This document shows, piece by piece, positions 52,438 through 60,353 of a stretch of 64,000 nucleotides of DNA; the stretch's first letter is position 1, and each line of letters begins with the position of its first letter. Under the pieces are notes generated by a model. That model was given only the letters and a program-made list of their open reading frames with translations. It ran no database searches and had not been told where the DNA came from. The stretch covers positions 682,001 to 746,000 of the forward strand of contig NZ_QJHL01000002.1 in NCBI RefSeq assembly GCF_003202405.1, written 5' to 3'. Source of the DNA: Flavobacterium hydrophilum. Its GTDB lineage: Bacteria; Bacteroidota; Bacteroidia; Flavobacteriales; Flavobacteriaceae. The position numbers and the translations under genes were made by a program.

Positions 52438-53754
52438 TTAGTATCTGTAGTATTCTGGTTTAAATGGACCTTGAACTTCAACACCAATATAAGCAGCCTG
52501 GTCGTCACGTAAAACTTCCAATTCAACTCCTAATTTTGCTAAGTGAAGAGCAGCCACTTTTTCATCTAAATGTTTTGGCAACATATAAACGTCGTTGTTG
52601 TAAGCAGCGCTGTTGTTCCATAATTCGATTTGAGCCAAAGTTTGGTTTGTAAACGAGTTACTCATTACAAAACTTGGGTGACCTGTAGCACAACCAAGGT
52701 TTACTAAACGACCTTCAGCCAAAATGATGATATCATTTCCGTTGATAGTATATTTGTCAACCTGAGGTTTGATTTCGATTTTAGATGCACCGTGGTTTTT
52801 GTTCAGCCAGGCCATATCAATTTCGTTATCAAAGTGACCGATGTTACAAACAACAGTCTTGTCTTTCATTTGCTCGAAGTGCTCTCCAAGAACGATATCT
52901 TTGTTTCCTGTAGTTGTAATGATGATATCAGCATTAGCAATTACAGTATTCAATTTTTTAACTTCATAACCGTCCATTGCAGCTTGCAAAGCACAAATCG
53001 GGTCAATTTCAGTAACAGTTACAATAGATCCTGCACCTCTAAAAGAAGCAGCAGTTCCTTTTCCAACATCACCGTATCCACAAACGATTACTCTTTTTCC
53101 AGCTAACATTAAGTCAGTTGCACGACGTACAGCATCTACAGCAGATTCTTTACAACCGTATTTGTTATCAAATTTAGATTTAGTAACAGAGTCGTTAATG
53201 TTGATTGCAGGCATTGGTAAAGTTCCGGCTTTTACTCTTTCGTATAATCTGTGAACTCCAGTTGTAGTTTCTTCAGAAAGACCTTTAATTCCAGGAACTA
53301 ATTCCGGGAAACGGTCAATAACCATGTTAGTTAAATCTCCACCATCATCCAAAATCATGTTCAATGGTTTTCTGTCTTCACCAAAGAATAAAGTTTGCTC
53401 AATACACCAGTCGAAAGACTCTTCGTCAAGACCTTTCCAAGCGTAAACAGAAATTCCAGCAGCAGCAATAGCAGCAGCAGCCTGATCCTGAGTAGAGAAA
53501 ATGTTACAAGAAGACCAGGTAACTTCAGCACCAAGAGCGATTAAAGTTTCGATCAAAACTGCAGTTTGGATAGTCATGTGCAAACATCCAGCGATACGAG
53601 CACCTTTAAGAGGTTGTTCGTCTTTATATTCAGCACGAAGCGCCATCAAACCTGGCATTTCAGCTTCAGCTAGTTCAATTTCTTTTCTTCCCCAGGCAGC
53701 CAGAGAAATGTCTTTTACTTTGAAAGCCACATAAGGCGTAGTCGATGTACTCAT
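52438..53754 (-). CDS. ahcY: Adenosylhomocysteinase
   Basis: This 438-residue NAD-dependent enzyme hydrolyses S-adenosylhomocysteine to adenosine and homocysteine, keeping methylation reactions running. Seen are [26 protein letters not shown] (substrate domain), the NAD motif [31 protein letters not shown], and the C-terminal KPEYYRY that reaches the neighbouring subunit. No SAH riboswitch is visible upstream; the gene has a TAAATTTG promoter box. The next gene upstream is a divergent phosphopantetheinyl transferase. Confidence 0.97.
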   Translation of the reverse strand: MSTSTTPYVAFKVKDISLAAWGRKEIELAEAEMPGLMALRAEYKDEQPLKGARIAGCLHMTIQTAVLIETLIALGAEVTWSSCNIFSTQDQAAAAIAAAGISVYAWKGLDEESFDWCIEQTLFFGEDRKPLNMILDDGGDLTNMVIDRFPELVPGIKGLSEETTTGVHRLYERVKAGTLPMPAININDSVTKSKFDNKYGCKESAVDAVRRATDLMLAGKRVIVCGYGDVGKGTAASFRGAGSIVTVTEIDPICALQAAMDGYEVKKLNTVIANADIIITTTGNKDIVLGEHFEQMKDKTVVCNIGHFDNEIDMAWLNKNHGASKIEIKPQVDKYTINGNDIIILAEGRLVNLGCATGHPSFVMSNSFTNQTLAQIELWNNSAAYNNDVYMLPKHLDEKVAALHLAKLGVELEVLRDDQAAYIGVEVQGPFKPEYYRY

Positions 53755-53785
53755 TTATAGTATATTTGTAATTGTAAAATTTTTG

Positions 53786-53793
53786 CAAATTTA
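53786..53793 (-). promoter_or_regulatory. ahcY promoter -7 box
   Basis: The minus strand reads TAAATTTG (TAnnTTTG), about 32 bases upstream of ahcY. Confidence 0.55.
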
Positions 53794-53883
53794 CGTAATA
53801 ACTTTATAATTTTTACTAACTTCTGTAAGATTTGTGAAATGTTTAATTTATTAATCTTTAGAATGTTAGTAATAATGGTTTTT

Positions 53884-53963
53884 AGAAGCTAATCCTGCTG
53901 TCCGCTATATCTTTTCCTGGCTAAAGAAGCCAGAAAAAGGATGCCGCTTCCATCAGGGCTAAA
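53884..53963 (-). repeat. Dispersed structured RNA-like repeat, copy 4
   Basis: On the minus strand it reads TAGCCCTGATGGAAGCGG, a hairpin CTTTTTCTGGCT/AGCCAGGAAAAG, and AGCGGACAGCAGGATTAGC. The flanking pair is CCCTG/CAGG, a third covarying form of the CCCAG/CTGG helix. It lies between the divergent ahcY and phosphopantetheinyl transferase genes. Confidence 0.75.
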
Positions 53964-54047
53964 AAAACAAGGTTAAATCACAAAATCAGTTTTCAGACAA
54001 AGAGAATAATTCATAATTCACCACTCATAAATTCACAATTAGAAAGA

Positions 54048-54698
54048 ATGCCTTTATTTCAGACCATACAATTCAACGAAACCACTAAAATCTTAATCTG
54101 GGAGATAACAGAATCTTTTGAGGAGTTAGTGAGTAAAGTAACTCTAAAAGAAAAGACACAAAGAAGGTTAGACGGAATGAAGTCTCAAATGCATCAACGC
54201 GCTTTCCTGAGTGTCAGAATGCTGATTCAGGAAATGGGTTTTACAGATAAAGATTTACATTATGATGAATTTGGAAAACCATATTTCGATTGTCATAACT
54301 ATATTTCGATTACACATTCGTATCATTTTGCTGCGATAATAATCAGCGATGAGACAGTTGGAATTGATATGGAACTGCAGCGTGAAAAAATTATTCGTAT
54401 TGCCGATAAATTCACCGATTATGAGTGCGGTTATTTACAGCCTCATTTGACAGAAGAGTATGTGAAAAAACTAACGGTAATCTGGGGAGCCAAAGAAGCA
54501 ATCTTTAAAATCAGAAACGAAAAAGGAATCAGTTTTAAAGATCACATTTGTGTAGAGAATTTTTCGTTAGATAAGCCTCAAACACAAGCGAGTCTTCATT
54601 TTGATGATTTTGTAAAAGATTTTGATGTACATTATGAGAATATACATTCAGAAAATTTTGAGGGAAATTTTACACTGGTGTATGCTTTTGAGAAATAA
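54048..54698 (+). CDS. 4'-phosphopantetheinyl transferase superfamily protein
   Basis: This 216-residue protein of the Sfp/AcpT-like type transfers phosphopantetheine from CoA to carrier proteins. The signature VGIDMELQ supplies the Mg-binding acidic residue and WGAKEAIFKI is the conserved WxxKEA helix. It is not next to any carrier protein or synthase gene, so the substrate is unknown. A long tract of simple repeats lies in the spacer before it. Confidence 0.9.
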   Translation: MPLFQTIQFNETTKILIWEITESFEELVSKVTLKEKTQRRLDGMKSQMHQRAFLSVRMLIQEMGFTDKDLHYDEFGKPYFDCHNYISITHSYHFAAIIISDETVGIDMELQREKIIRIADKFTDYECGYLQPHLTEEYVKKLTVIWGAKEAIFKIRNEKGISFKDHICVENFSLDKPQTQASLHFDDFVKDFDVHYENIHSENFEGNFTLVYAFEK

Positions 54699-54715
54699 CC
54701 ACAAAGCATGGTTAT

Positions 54716-54778
54716 TGCGAGGAACATAGCAATCTCATTTGCTGAATCAATATAGTATGATTATTTCGTTCCTCGCAG
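54716..54778. repeat. Intergenic inverted repeat, 'gcgaggaac' family
   Basis: TTGCGAGGAACATAGCAATCTC and the complementary GTTCCTCGCA end enclose an AT-rich loop, between the convergent phosphopantetheinyl transferase and globin genes. Half-copies occur at 11586-11610 and in the 33.5 kb repeat. Confidence 0.6.
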
Positions 54779-54781
54779 AAT

Positions 54782-55177
54782 TTAAACATTCGCTTTTTTT
54801 CGATGCTCAAACATACTCATAAATAAAAATGTTCCCATTTTCCTGGCACGTCTTTTCAGGATTTCTACATTTTCTCCTTCAAAGTATTCGTCTAAAGTCT
54901 GAAACCAATGGTTTAGCCAGATTCCGAATTCATTTGAAGTAATTTTACCATCAAAATGCGCATCAACTTCATTATGAGCAGCAAGCGGGTTGCCTTTGTA
55001 TTTTTGTATGGCAAACAGATTGGTTTCCCAAAAATCAGTCAGTTTTTCCAGATGTGCATCCCAGTCCTTAATCACTTCATTAAAAAAGAAACCTATTTCT
55101 TCATCGGCTCTTATTTTAGCATAGAACTCATGCACTAAGAAAGAGACATCAGCTCTATGTTCTATTTGTTTTTTCAT
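54782..55177 (-). CDS. Group III truncated hemoglobin
   Basis: This 131-residue 2-on-2 globin of group III binds haem and is linked in other bacteria to low oxygen or nitric oxide. DVSFLVHEFYAKIRADEEIGFFF is the A/B/C region, and NPLAAHNEVDAHFDGKITSNEFGIWLNHWF holds the proximal haem His region. Its ATG overlaps the stop of the small membrane protein (ATGA), so the two are translationally coupled. The pair lies behind a Crp/Fnr regulator and a candidate operator. Confidence 0.92.
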   Translation of the reverse strand: MKKQIEHRADVSFLVHEFYAKIRADEEIGFFFNEVIKDWDAHLEKLTDFWETNLFAIQKYKGNPLAAHNEVDAHFDGKITSNEFGIWLNHWFQTLDEYFEGENVEILKRRARKMGTFLFMSMFEHRKKANV

Positions 55178-55461
55178 ATTAGAGTATTGTTGATAATGAT
55201 AAACAGTACGCTAAGAAACACACTGGTTATAATTAAGTTGAAAACTGTTTTATGGCTCATTTGTGCTAAAATTGAAGTATTGGCAAACATATTGGTAAAT
55301 ACAATAATAGCCAATTGAATCATTTGTGTTACTGATGTTCCGTTAGACAATACAAACATTGCTGCAGTTGCACCTAAGCAGCTTTGTCCAATTACTGCCA
55401 TCGTAGCAGAACCAATGTAACTTTTGTTGAAATTTTCGAATGTTGTGTTATAAAGTGTCAT
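55174..55461 (-). CDS. Small three-TM membrane protein, unknown
   Basis: This 95-residue protein has about three hydrophobic helices (~17-39, 45-65, 72-91). A single Cys (C28) sits in the first helix (IGQSCLGATAAMFV). No family is recognised. The ATG at 55461 is preferred to a longer frame because a TAnnTTTG promoter box lies at 55483-55490, between the two possible starts. It is the first gene of an operon with the group III globin, which starts within its stop codon. Confidence 0.75.
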   Translation of the reverse strand: MTLYNTTFENFNKSYIGSATMAVIGQSCLGATAAMFVLSNGTSVTQMIQLAIIVFTNMFANTSILAQMSHKTVFNLIITSVFLSVLFIIINNTLI

Positions 55462-55482
55462 GATATATAGTGTTTTATAGGA

Positions 55483-55490
55483 CAAATTTA
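55483..55490 (-). promoter_or_regulatory. Membrane protein-globin promoter -7 box
   Basis: The minus strand reads TAAATTTG (TAnnTTTG). The inferred transcription start near 55479 puts the centre of the 55511-55530 palindrome at about -41.5. Confidence 0.6.
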
Positions 55491-55510
55491 CCACCATAAC
55501 ACACCAACAC

Positions 55511-55530
55511 TTTATGACTTAAATCATAAA
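55511..55530. promoter_or_regulatory. Candidate Crp/Fnr-type operator
   Basis: TTTATGACTTAAATCATAAA is a 20-base palindrome with one mismatched pair (positions 8 and 13). It lies between the crp-like gene end and the membrane protein-globin promoter, at the classical class II activator spacing. The half site TATGA resembles Fnr-family half sites. Confidence 0.6.
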
Positions 55531-55542
55531 ACAAGAACTATT

Positions 55543-56139
55543 TTATCTGTATACTTTTCTATTTATAATTTTTAAAACACCTTTTTTTTCCAACGCTTTT
55601 ATGGTTCTGATTACGGTTTCGACACGTAAACCGGTTAAATCTCCAATTTGTTGGCGTGTAAAATTAATCAGGTAGCCGTTACTGTCTTTTTTGAAATTAA
55701 AATAGGCAATTCCATGATCAATCAGTTTTAAAACGCGATGTTCCGGTTCCTGCGTTGACATTTCTGCCGCCATAACTGATTTGTAATACAAACGTTGGGC
55801 AAGATTTTCGATTATTTTAATACTCACTTTTGGATTTTCTTCTAAAAGTTTCATGAAGTTTGATTTTGAAAGCAGAAAGATTTCACTTTCATCAACAGCA
55901 ATAGCATTGGCAGGATATTTTTGGTTTAGAAATAATGGTGGTTCACCAAAAGACTGCTCTTTATAAAATATTCCCTGAATAAATTCACGTCCATCATCAT
56001 TATAATTGCTCATTTTTACTTCTCCCGAAATAACCTGATAATAATGTGTAGGTAAATTCCCTTCCTCAAAAATAATGTCATTTTTTCCGAAAGACTTCAT
56101 TACAGCACTATATTTTTCTAACAATTCAGGACTAATCAT
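55543..56139 (-). CDS. Crp/Fnr family transcriptional regulator
   Basis: This 198-residue regulator has a cyclic-nucleotide-binding-type beta roll (~15-115), a dimer helix and a C-terminal winged helix (FTRQQIGDLTGLRVETVIRTIKALEKKGVLKI). It contains no cysteine, so it is not an Fe-S Fnr sensor, and the cAMP-binding RS/RT of Crp is not seen in GEPPLFLNQKYPANAIA. A haem or other ligand, or none, is possible. It lies upstream of the membrane protein-globin operon on the same strand and probably controls it. Confidence 0.9.
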   Translation of the reverse strand: MISPELLEKYSAVMKSFGKNDIIFEEGNLPTHYYQVISGEVKMSNYNDDGREFIQGIFYKEQSFGEPPLFLNQKYPANAIAVDESEIFLLSKSNFMKLLEENPKVSIKIIENLAQRLYYKSVMAAEMSTQEPEHRVLKLIDHGIAYFNFKKDSNGYLINFTRQQIGDLTGLRVETVIRTIKALEKKGVLKIINRKVYR

Positions 56140-56172
56140 AAATATGTTTATTTGACTATCAAAAGAATTCTA

Positions 56173-56180
56173 CAAATATA
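56173..56180 (-). promoter_or_regulatory. crp-like gene promoter -7 box
   Basis: The minus strand reads TATATTTG (TAnnTTTG), ~34 bases upstream of the regulator ATG. A short TTTGACTATCAAA inverted repeat lies at 56151-56163 within the leader. Confidence 0.6.
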
Positions 56181-56232
56181 ATTCATTCAAATAGTTCTTC
56201 TACTTGAAAAAACTTTTACTTTTACGGCCGTT

Positions 56233-56961
56233 ATGCAGCAAAAAATACTCAATATACACCAGCAGATTTTAGATGCTAAAAAAAGCAGCAAGAAACTTCT
56301 GGCTGTGCTTTTAGATCCTGATAAAATTGTGTTGGAAAATTTAGAGCAGTTAATTCTAAAAATTAGTCAGTCTCCTGCAACCCATATTTTTGTGGGTGGA
56401 AGCATTGTTAAAGCTACCATTTTAGAAGATTTGATTACACAGTTAAAACAAAAAACAAACTTACCCGTTCTTATATTTCCGGGTGATCCTTCGCAGATTT
56501 CACCACAGGCAGATGCTATTTTGTTTCTTTCATTATTGTCAGGGAGAAATCCTGATTATTTAATTGAGTATCAGGTTCAGGCGGCACCAATCCTTAAAAA
56601 AACAAATCTGGAAGTGATTTCTACAGGGTATATTTTGATTGAAAGTGGTAATGAAACTGCTGTAGCACGTGTAAGTAAAACAAAACCGCTTAACCGCGAA
56701 AATTTTGATTTGGTTCTGGCTACTGCTCAGGCAGGAGAAATGTTAGGAAATAAATTAATCTATTTAGAAGCCGGAAGCGGTGCCAAAAATGCAGTTCCTC
56801 TGAAAATGATTCAGTTGATTGCTCAAAATATTGAGATACCAATAATTGTTGGAGGCGGAATTACAGATTTACAAGGAATTCAAAAGGCTTACAATGCTGG
56901 TGCTGATTTAGTAGTAATTGGAACAGCTTTTGAAAACGACAGTCATTTTTTTGAATCCTGA
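56233..56961 (+). CDS. Geranylgeranylglyceryl/heptaprenylglyceryl phosphate synthase (PcrB type)
   Basis: This 242-residue TIM-barrel prenyltransferase joins a polyprenyl group to glycerol 1-phosphate. KLLAVLLDPDKI, HIFVGGSIVKAT, YLEAGSGAKNAVPLKMI and IIVGGGITDLQGIQKAYNAGADLVVIGTAFE are the phosphate and substrate-binding segments. Bacteroidota carry such archaea-like enzymes, with products not fully known. It starts the plus-strand group leading to pnuC, 23 bases downstream. Confidence 0.92.
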   Translation: MQQKILNIHQQILDAKKSSKKLLAVLLDPDKIVLENLEQLILKISQSPATHIFVGGSIVKATILEDLITQLKQKTNLPVLIFPGDPSQISPQADAILFLSLLSGRNPDYLIEYQVQAAPILKKTNLEVISTGYILIESGNETAVARVSKTKPLNRENFDLVLATAQAGEMLGNKLIYLEAGSGAKNAVPLKMIQLIAQNIEIPIIVGGGITDLQGIQKAYNAGADLVVIGTAFENDSHFFES

Positions 56962-56984
56962 AACAACCAAAAAGAGAACCCAAA

Positions 56985-57608
56985 ATGATTGATTTTTTTC
57001 TAGATAGTTATAAAAATGCTCCTTTATGGCATATTGCTTTAGAGTTTTTGGTGTTTGTTTGTGGGATATTGAGTGTCTGGTTTGCCAAAAAGGAGAATAT
57101 CTGGGTCTATCCAACAGGTTTAATAGCTACTGTAATTTCGGTTTATCTTTTGTATATTGCTGGTTATATAGGAGATATGATTATTAATGGGTATTTTTCG
57201 GTAATGAGCATCTATGGCTGGTATGTTTGGGCAAAAGGGGGAACTGTTGAGGATAATTTGCCTATTACAAGAACTAATTTCAAAGAAAAAATAACAGGAA
57301 TTTTATTGTTTATAATTACTATTTTTGTAGTTTTCGGTATTTATAAGTATTTCGATTATACAATTAATGCGGACAATTATATTGACATGATTTCGTCCGG
57401 AATATTTTTTGCAGGAATGTGGTACATGGCAAAGAAAAAAATCGAAAACTGGACACTTTGGATTATTGGTGATATTATTGTTGTGCCTCTCTACGCCTAT
57501 CGTGGTTTAGGAATGTTGTCACTTCAGTATTTAATTTTTACAATTTTGGCTATTTCAGCTTATTTAGAATGGAGAAAAATCTTAGACAGCAAAAAACAAA
57601 CATTATAA
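56985..57608 (+). CDS. pnuC: PnuC/PnuT-type vitamin transporter
   Basis: This 207-residue inner-membrane protein has about seven hydrophobic helices of the PnuC family (HIALEFLVFVCGILSVWFAKKENIWVYPTG; MSIYGWYVWAKGG). PnuC carries nicotinamide riboside, but the PnuT relatives in Bacteroidota carry thiamine. The downstream NadR-like kinase points to nicotinamide riboside, while the TPP riboswitch and receptor 2.6 kb further on point to thiamine, so the substrate is open. It overlaps the kinase gene by 40 bases. Confidence 0.88.
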   Translation: MIDFFLDSYKNAPLWHIALEFLVFVCGILSVWFAKKENIWVYPTGLIATVISVYLLYIAGYIGDMIINGYFSVMSIYGWYVWAKGGTVEDNLPITRTNFKEKITGILLFIITIFVVFGIYKYFDYTINADNYIDMISSGIFFAGMWYMAKKKIENWTLWIIGDIIVVPLYAYRGLGMLSLQYLIFTILAISAYLEWRKILDSKKQTL

Positions 57609-59686
57609 AAATTGCCTTATTTGGGCCTGAAAGTACAGGAAAAACCACATTGGCAAAACAACTCGCAGCTTACTATGAAACCGAATGGGTTCCGGAGTAT
57701 GCACGTGAGTATCTGCAGATTAAATGGGAAGAGAATAAGCAAATTTGTACTGAAGCTGACATGATGCCAATTGCTTACGGGCAGGTAGCATTAGAAAATG
57801 AAAAGCTCGAGACTGCTCAGCAATATCTGTTTTGTGATACTAATTTAATGGTAACCAAGGTTTTTTCTGAAGTATATTATGGAAATTGCAACCCGATTTT
57901 AAATGAAGCAGCCTTAGCGCACGAATACGATTTGTTTTTCCTGACTGATATTGATGTTCCCTGGGAAAAAGACGATATTCGTGACAATCCAAATAAAAGA
58001 GAAACCGTTTTCTCTGTTTTTAAACAAACTTTAATAGAAAATAATAAACCATTTGTCACTATTTCAGGTGATAAGGAAAGCCGTTTGGCTAAAGCTGTAG
58101 CTGTTATTGATAATCTTACGACTGCTAAAAAGAAAGGATTTTCTTCTGCTGATTTTGTTGAAATTTACAATCACGGAATTCCTTTTGAAAATATACTGAA
58201 ACAGCTTAAGATTTTTAAAAAAGGAATCTCTAAATGCAACTTAATAAGTCCTGCAACTGTTAATAACGGAATTTTAAGTTTGTCAACTGCTGATTTTGAA
58301 GAAAAAGCTGCTTTTTTTGATAAACATAAAAGCTGTTTTAAAATTTGTAAATTTATTCCGGCGTCTGGTGCGGCAACCAGGATGTTTAAGTTTTTAATTG
58401 CTTTTTTGAATACTTATGATATTGAAAAAGAAACAATTAATTCCTATATCAATAGAAAAAAAGATAACGATTTATCTATTTTTATTGTCGGGATGGACAA
58501 ATTCCCTTTTTTCAAATCAGTATACAAAAAGCTTAAAGAAATTTATCCTGATTTTGATGCGTTAGACCGAGACCATAAAAATTATTATTTTATAAAATTA
58601 TTGCTCTCTTCTGAATATTTTGATTTTGCGAATAAGCCAAAAGCAGTTTTACCTTTCCATAAATACAAAACCCATATTGCAAATCCAATAGAAGAACACC
58701 TGAATGAATGTGTGCATTATGCAGAAACAAATAAAACATCTAATCTACATTTTACAGTTTCAGAAGTGCATCAGCGATTATTTGAAAATGCTATTGCCGA
58801 TGTCAAAGAGAAAGTCGAATCTGAATCCGGAACGCAGATCAATATTAGTTTTTCTTATCAAAATAAACAGACAGATTCTATCGCTGTCGATGTAAAAGAC
58901 AATATTTTTAGAAGTCAGAAAGGTTCGTTTATTTTCAGACCTGGAGGTCATGGGGCATTGATTGAAAACCTTAATAACATTGATGCAGATATTATTTTTA
59001 TAAAAAATATTGACAATGTGATTCAGAATAATATTGATAAAACTACTTTATACAAAAAAGCATTAGCAGGAATTTTGATAGAAGCGCAACAAAAAGTTTT
59101 TGGTTATTTAAATGCGATAGAAAAAGAAGAAATTAAAGAACAGGATATTGAGGAAATTGTTAAGTTTTTGATGCAAAAACTAAATATAGAAATGACCGGG
59201 GACTTTAATAAATATACTTTTGAAAATAAAATAAGTAAAATAAAAGAACTACTGGACAGACCAATTCGTGTTTGCGGTATGGTTAAAAATGAAGGGGAAG
59301 CAGGTGGAGGACCTTTCTGGATTAGAAACGATAAAGGGGAAATTTCACTCCAAATTGTAGAAAGTTCACAAGTCGATTTGACCAGTAAAAAACAAAAGTC
59401 AATTTTAGAAAATGCAACCCATTTTAATCCGGTTGATTTAGTGTGCGGAACTAAAAACTATAAAGGAGAACAGTTCAATCTGGAAGATTTTGTAGATCAT
59501 AATACAGGATTCATTGTTGAAAAAAGTGCTGAAGGTAAAATAGTTAAAAATTATGAATTACCGGGATTGTGGAATGGCGGAATGTCTAATTGGCTTACCC
59601 TATTCGTTTCGGTTCCGTTAATAACATTTAATCCTGTAAAAACGGTAAACGACTTATTAAAACCGGCACATCAGCCCAACAAGTAG
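57569..59686 (+). CDS. NadR-like kinase fused to DUF4301
   Basis: This 705-residue protein has two parts. Residues 1-185 form an AAA_28/NadR-type nucleoside kinase with the P-loop GPESTGKTT at 19-27, VPEYAREYLQ and FLTDIDVPWEKDDIRDNP. Residues ~190-705 are a DUF4301 domain that starts GFSSADFVEIYNHGIPFENIL and contains FIPASGAATRMFKFL (263-277), reminiscent of a nucleotidyltransferase phosphate loop. I recall the two parts as usually separate neighbouring genes. The ATG overlaps pnuC by 40 bases; the stop overlaps the ArfB start (TAGTG). The substrate may be nicotinamide riboside or a thiamine compound. Confidence 0.85.
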   Translation: MEKNLRQQKTNIIKIALFGPESTGKTTLAKQLAAYYETEWVPEYAREYLQIKWEENKQICTEADMMPIAYGQVALENEKLETAQQYLFCDTNLMVTKVFSEVYYGNCNPILNEAALAHEYDLFFLTDIDVPWEKDDIRDNPNKRETVFSVFKQTLIENNKPFVTISGDKESRLAKAVAVIDNLTTAKKKGFSSADFVEIYNHGIPFENILKQLKIFKKGISKCNLISPATVNNGILSLSTADFEEKAAFFDKHKSCFKICKFIPASGAATRMFKFLIAFLNTYDIEKETINSYINRKKDNDLSIFIVGMDKFPFFKSVYKKLKEIYPDFDALDRDHKNYYFIKLLLSSEYFDFANKPKAVLPFHKYKTHIANPIEEHLNECVHYAETNKTSNLHFTVSEVHQRLFENAIADVKEKVESESGTQINISFSYQNKQTDSIAVDVKDNIFRSQKGSFIFRPGGHGALIENLNNIDADIIFIKNIDNVIQNNIDKTTLYKKALAGILIEAQQKVFGYLNAIEKEEIKEQDIEEIVKFLMQKLNIEMTGDFNKYTFENKISKIKELLDRPIRVCGMVKNEGEAGGGPFWIRNDKGEISLQIVESSQVDLTSKKQKSILENATHFNPVDLVCGTKNYKGEQFNLEDFVDHNTGFIVEKSAEGKIVKNYELPGLWNGGMSNWLTLFVSVPLITFNPVKTVNDLLKPAHQPNK

Positions 59687-60090
59687 TGGATATCGAAAAA
59701 ATCATATCAGAATTAAATTTCAAAGCCGTAAGGAGTAGTGGTGCAGGAGGACAGAATGTAAATAAAGTGTCTTCAAAAGTTGTGCTTACTTTTGATCTGA
59801 ATGCTTCTCAGGCTTTATCTGAAGACGAGAAATTGCTTTTGCAGACTAATATTGCACCAAGATTAACGTCAGAAAATATACTCATTTTAAATTGCGACGA
59901 AGACCGAAGCCAGCTTAAAAATAAAGAAATTGTTATAAAACGGTTTTTGGAAATCATCAAAAGAGGATTATATGTTCCAAAAGTCAGAAAGGCTACAAAA
60001 GTTCCGAAATCTGTAATTAAAAAGAGAATTAAGGATAAAAAGAATATTTCTGAAATAAAACAATCTCGTAAAAAGCCCAGATTAGATTAA
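59686..60090 (+). CDS. arfB: Ribosome-rescue hydrolase ArfB
   Basis: This 134-residue protein has the GGQ motif (G21-G22-Q23 in SSGAGGQNVNK) that hydrolyses peptidyl-tRNA on stalled ribosomes, and the basic tail (KKRIKDKKNISEIKQSRKKPRLD) that enters the empty mRNA channel, both typical of ArfB/YaeJ. The start is a GTG whose G is the last base of the preceding TAG stop codon. It is coupled with the kinase-DUF4301 gene. Confidence 0.93.
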   Translation: MDIEKIISELNFKAVRSSGAGGQNVNKVSSKVVLTFDLNASQALSEDEKLLLQTNIAPRLTSENILILNCDEDRSQLKNKEIVIKRFLEIIKRGLYVPKVRKATKVPKSVIKKRIKDKKNISEIKQSRKKPRLD

Positions 60091-60143
60091 TTTTAAATCT
60101 AACACACAATTTGATTTTTGTGATTGATTTTTATAATTGCCTT

Positions 60144-60174
60144 TTGATTTTTGCAATTTTAAACACTACTTTTG
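60144..60174 (+). promoter_or_regulatory. Promoter of the TPP riboswitch-receptor transcript
   Basis: TTG (60144-60146), 20 bases, then TACTTTTG (60167-60174). Transcription should start near 60178, immediately before the riboswitch aptamer. Confidence 0.75.
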
Positions 60175-60182
60175 CACTGTCT

Positions 60183-60256
60183 CAAAGGGGTGCTCTAAAT
60201 AACGAGCTGAGATCATACCCAAAGAACCTGAGCGAGTAATGTTGCTAAGGGAAAAA
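60183..60256 (+). ncRNA. TPP riboswitch (THI element)
   Basis: The aptamer core is complete: GGGGTGCTC, AACGAGCTGAGATCATACCC, AAAGAACCTGA and the 3' GCTAAGGGAA. CTGAGA is the pyrimidine-sensor arm and ACCTGA the pyrophosphate arm. It lies ~100 bases before the TonB-dependent receptor gene and immediately after a good promoter. No clear intrinsic terminator follows it, so control may be at translation start. It marks the receptor as thiamine-related. Confidence 0.95.
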
Positions 60257-60353
60257 ACGACAAACATTTCAGTGTAAACTATATTTTGTCGGGAACACAT
60301 TTATTAATTTAACCAAAAGAATAATTCCCCCTTTTATTCGTAATTCTTTACGG

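Noticed and set aside
53755..53883. SAH riboswitch before ahcY
   Set aside because: No conserved SAH aptamer segments are seen; the only structure is copy 4 of the dispersed element, upstream of the promoter.
60257..60353. Intrinsic terminator as riboswitch expression platform
   Set aside because: Only a weak GAATAA/TTATTC pairing without a T run can be drawn, so a terminator mechanism is not supported.
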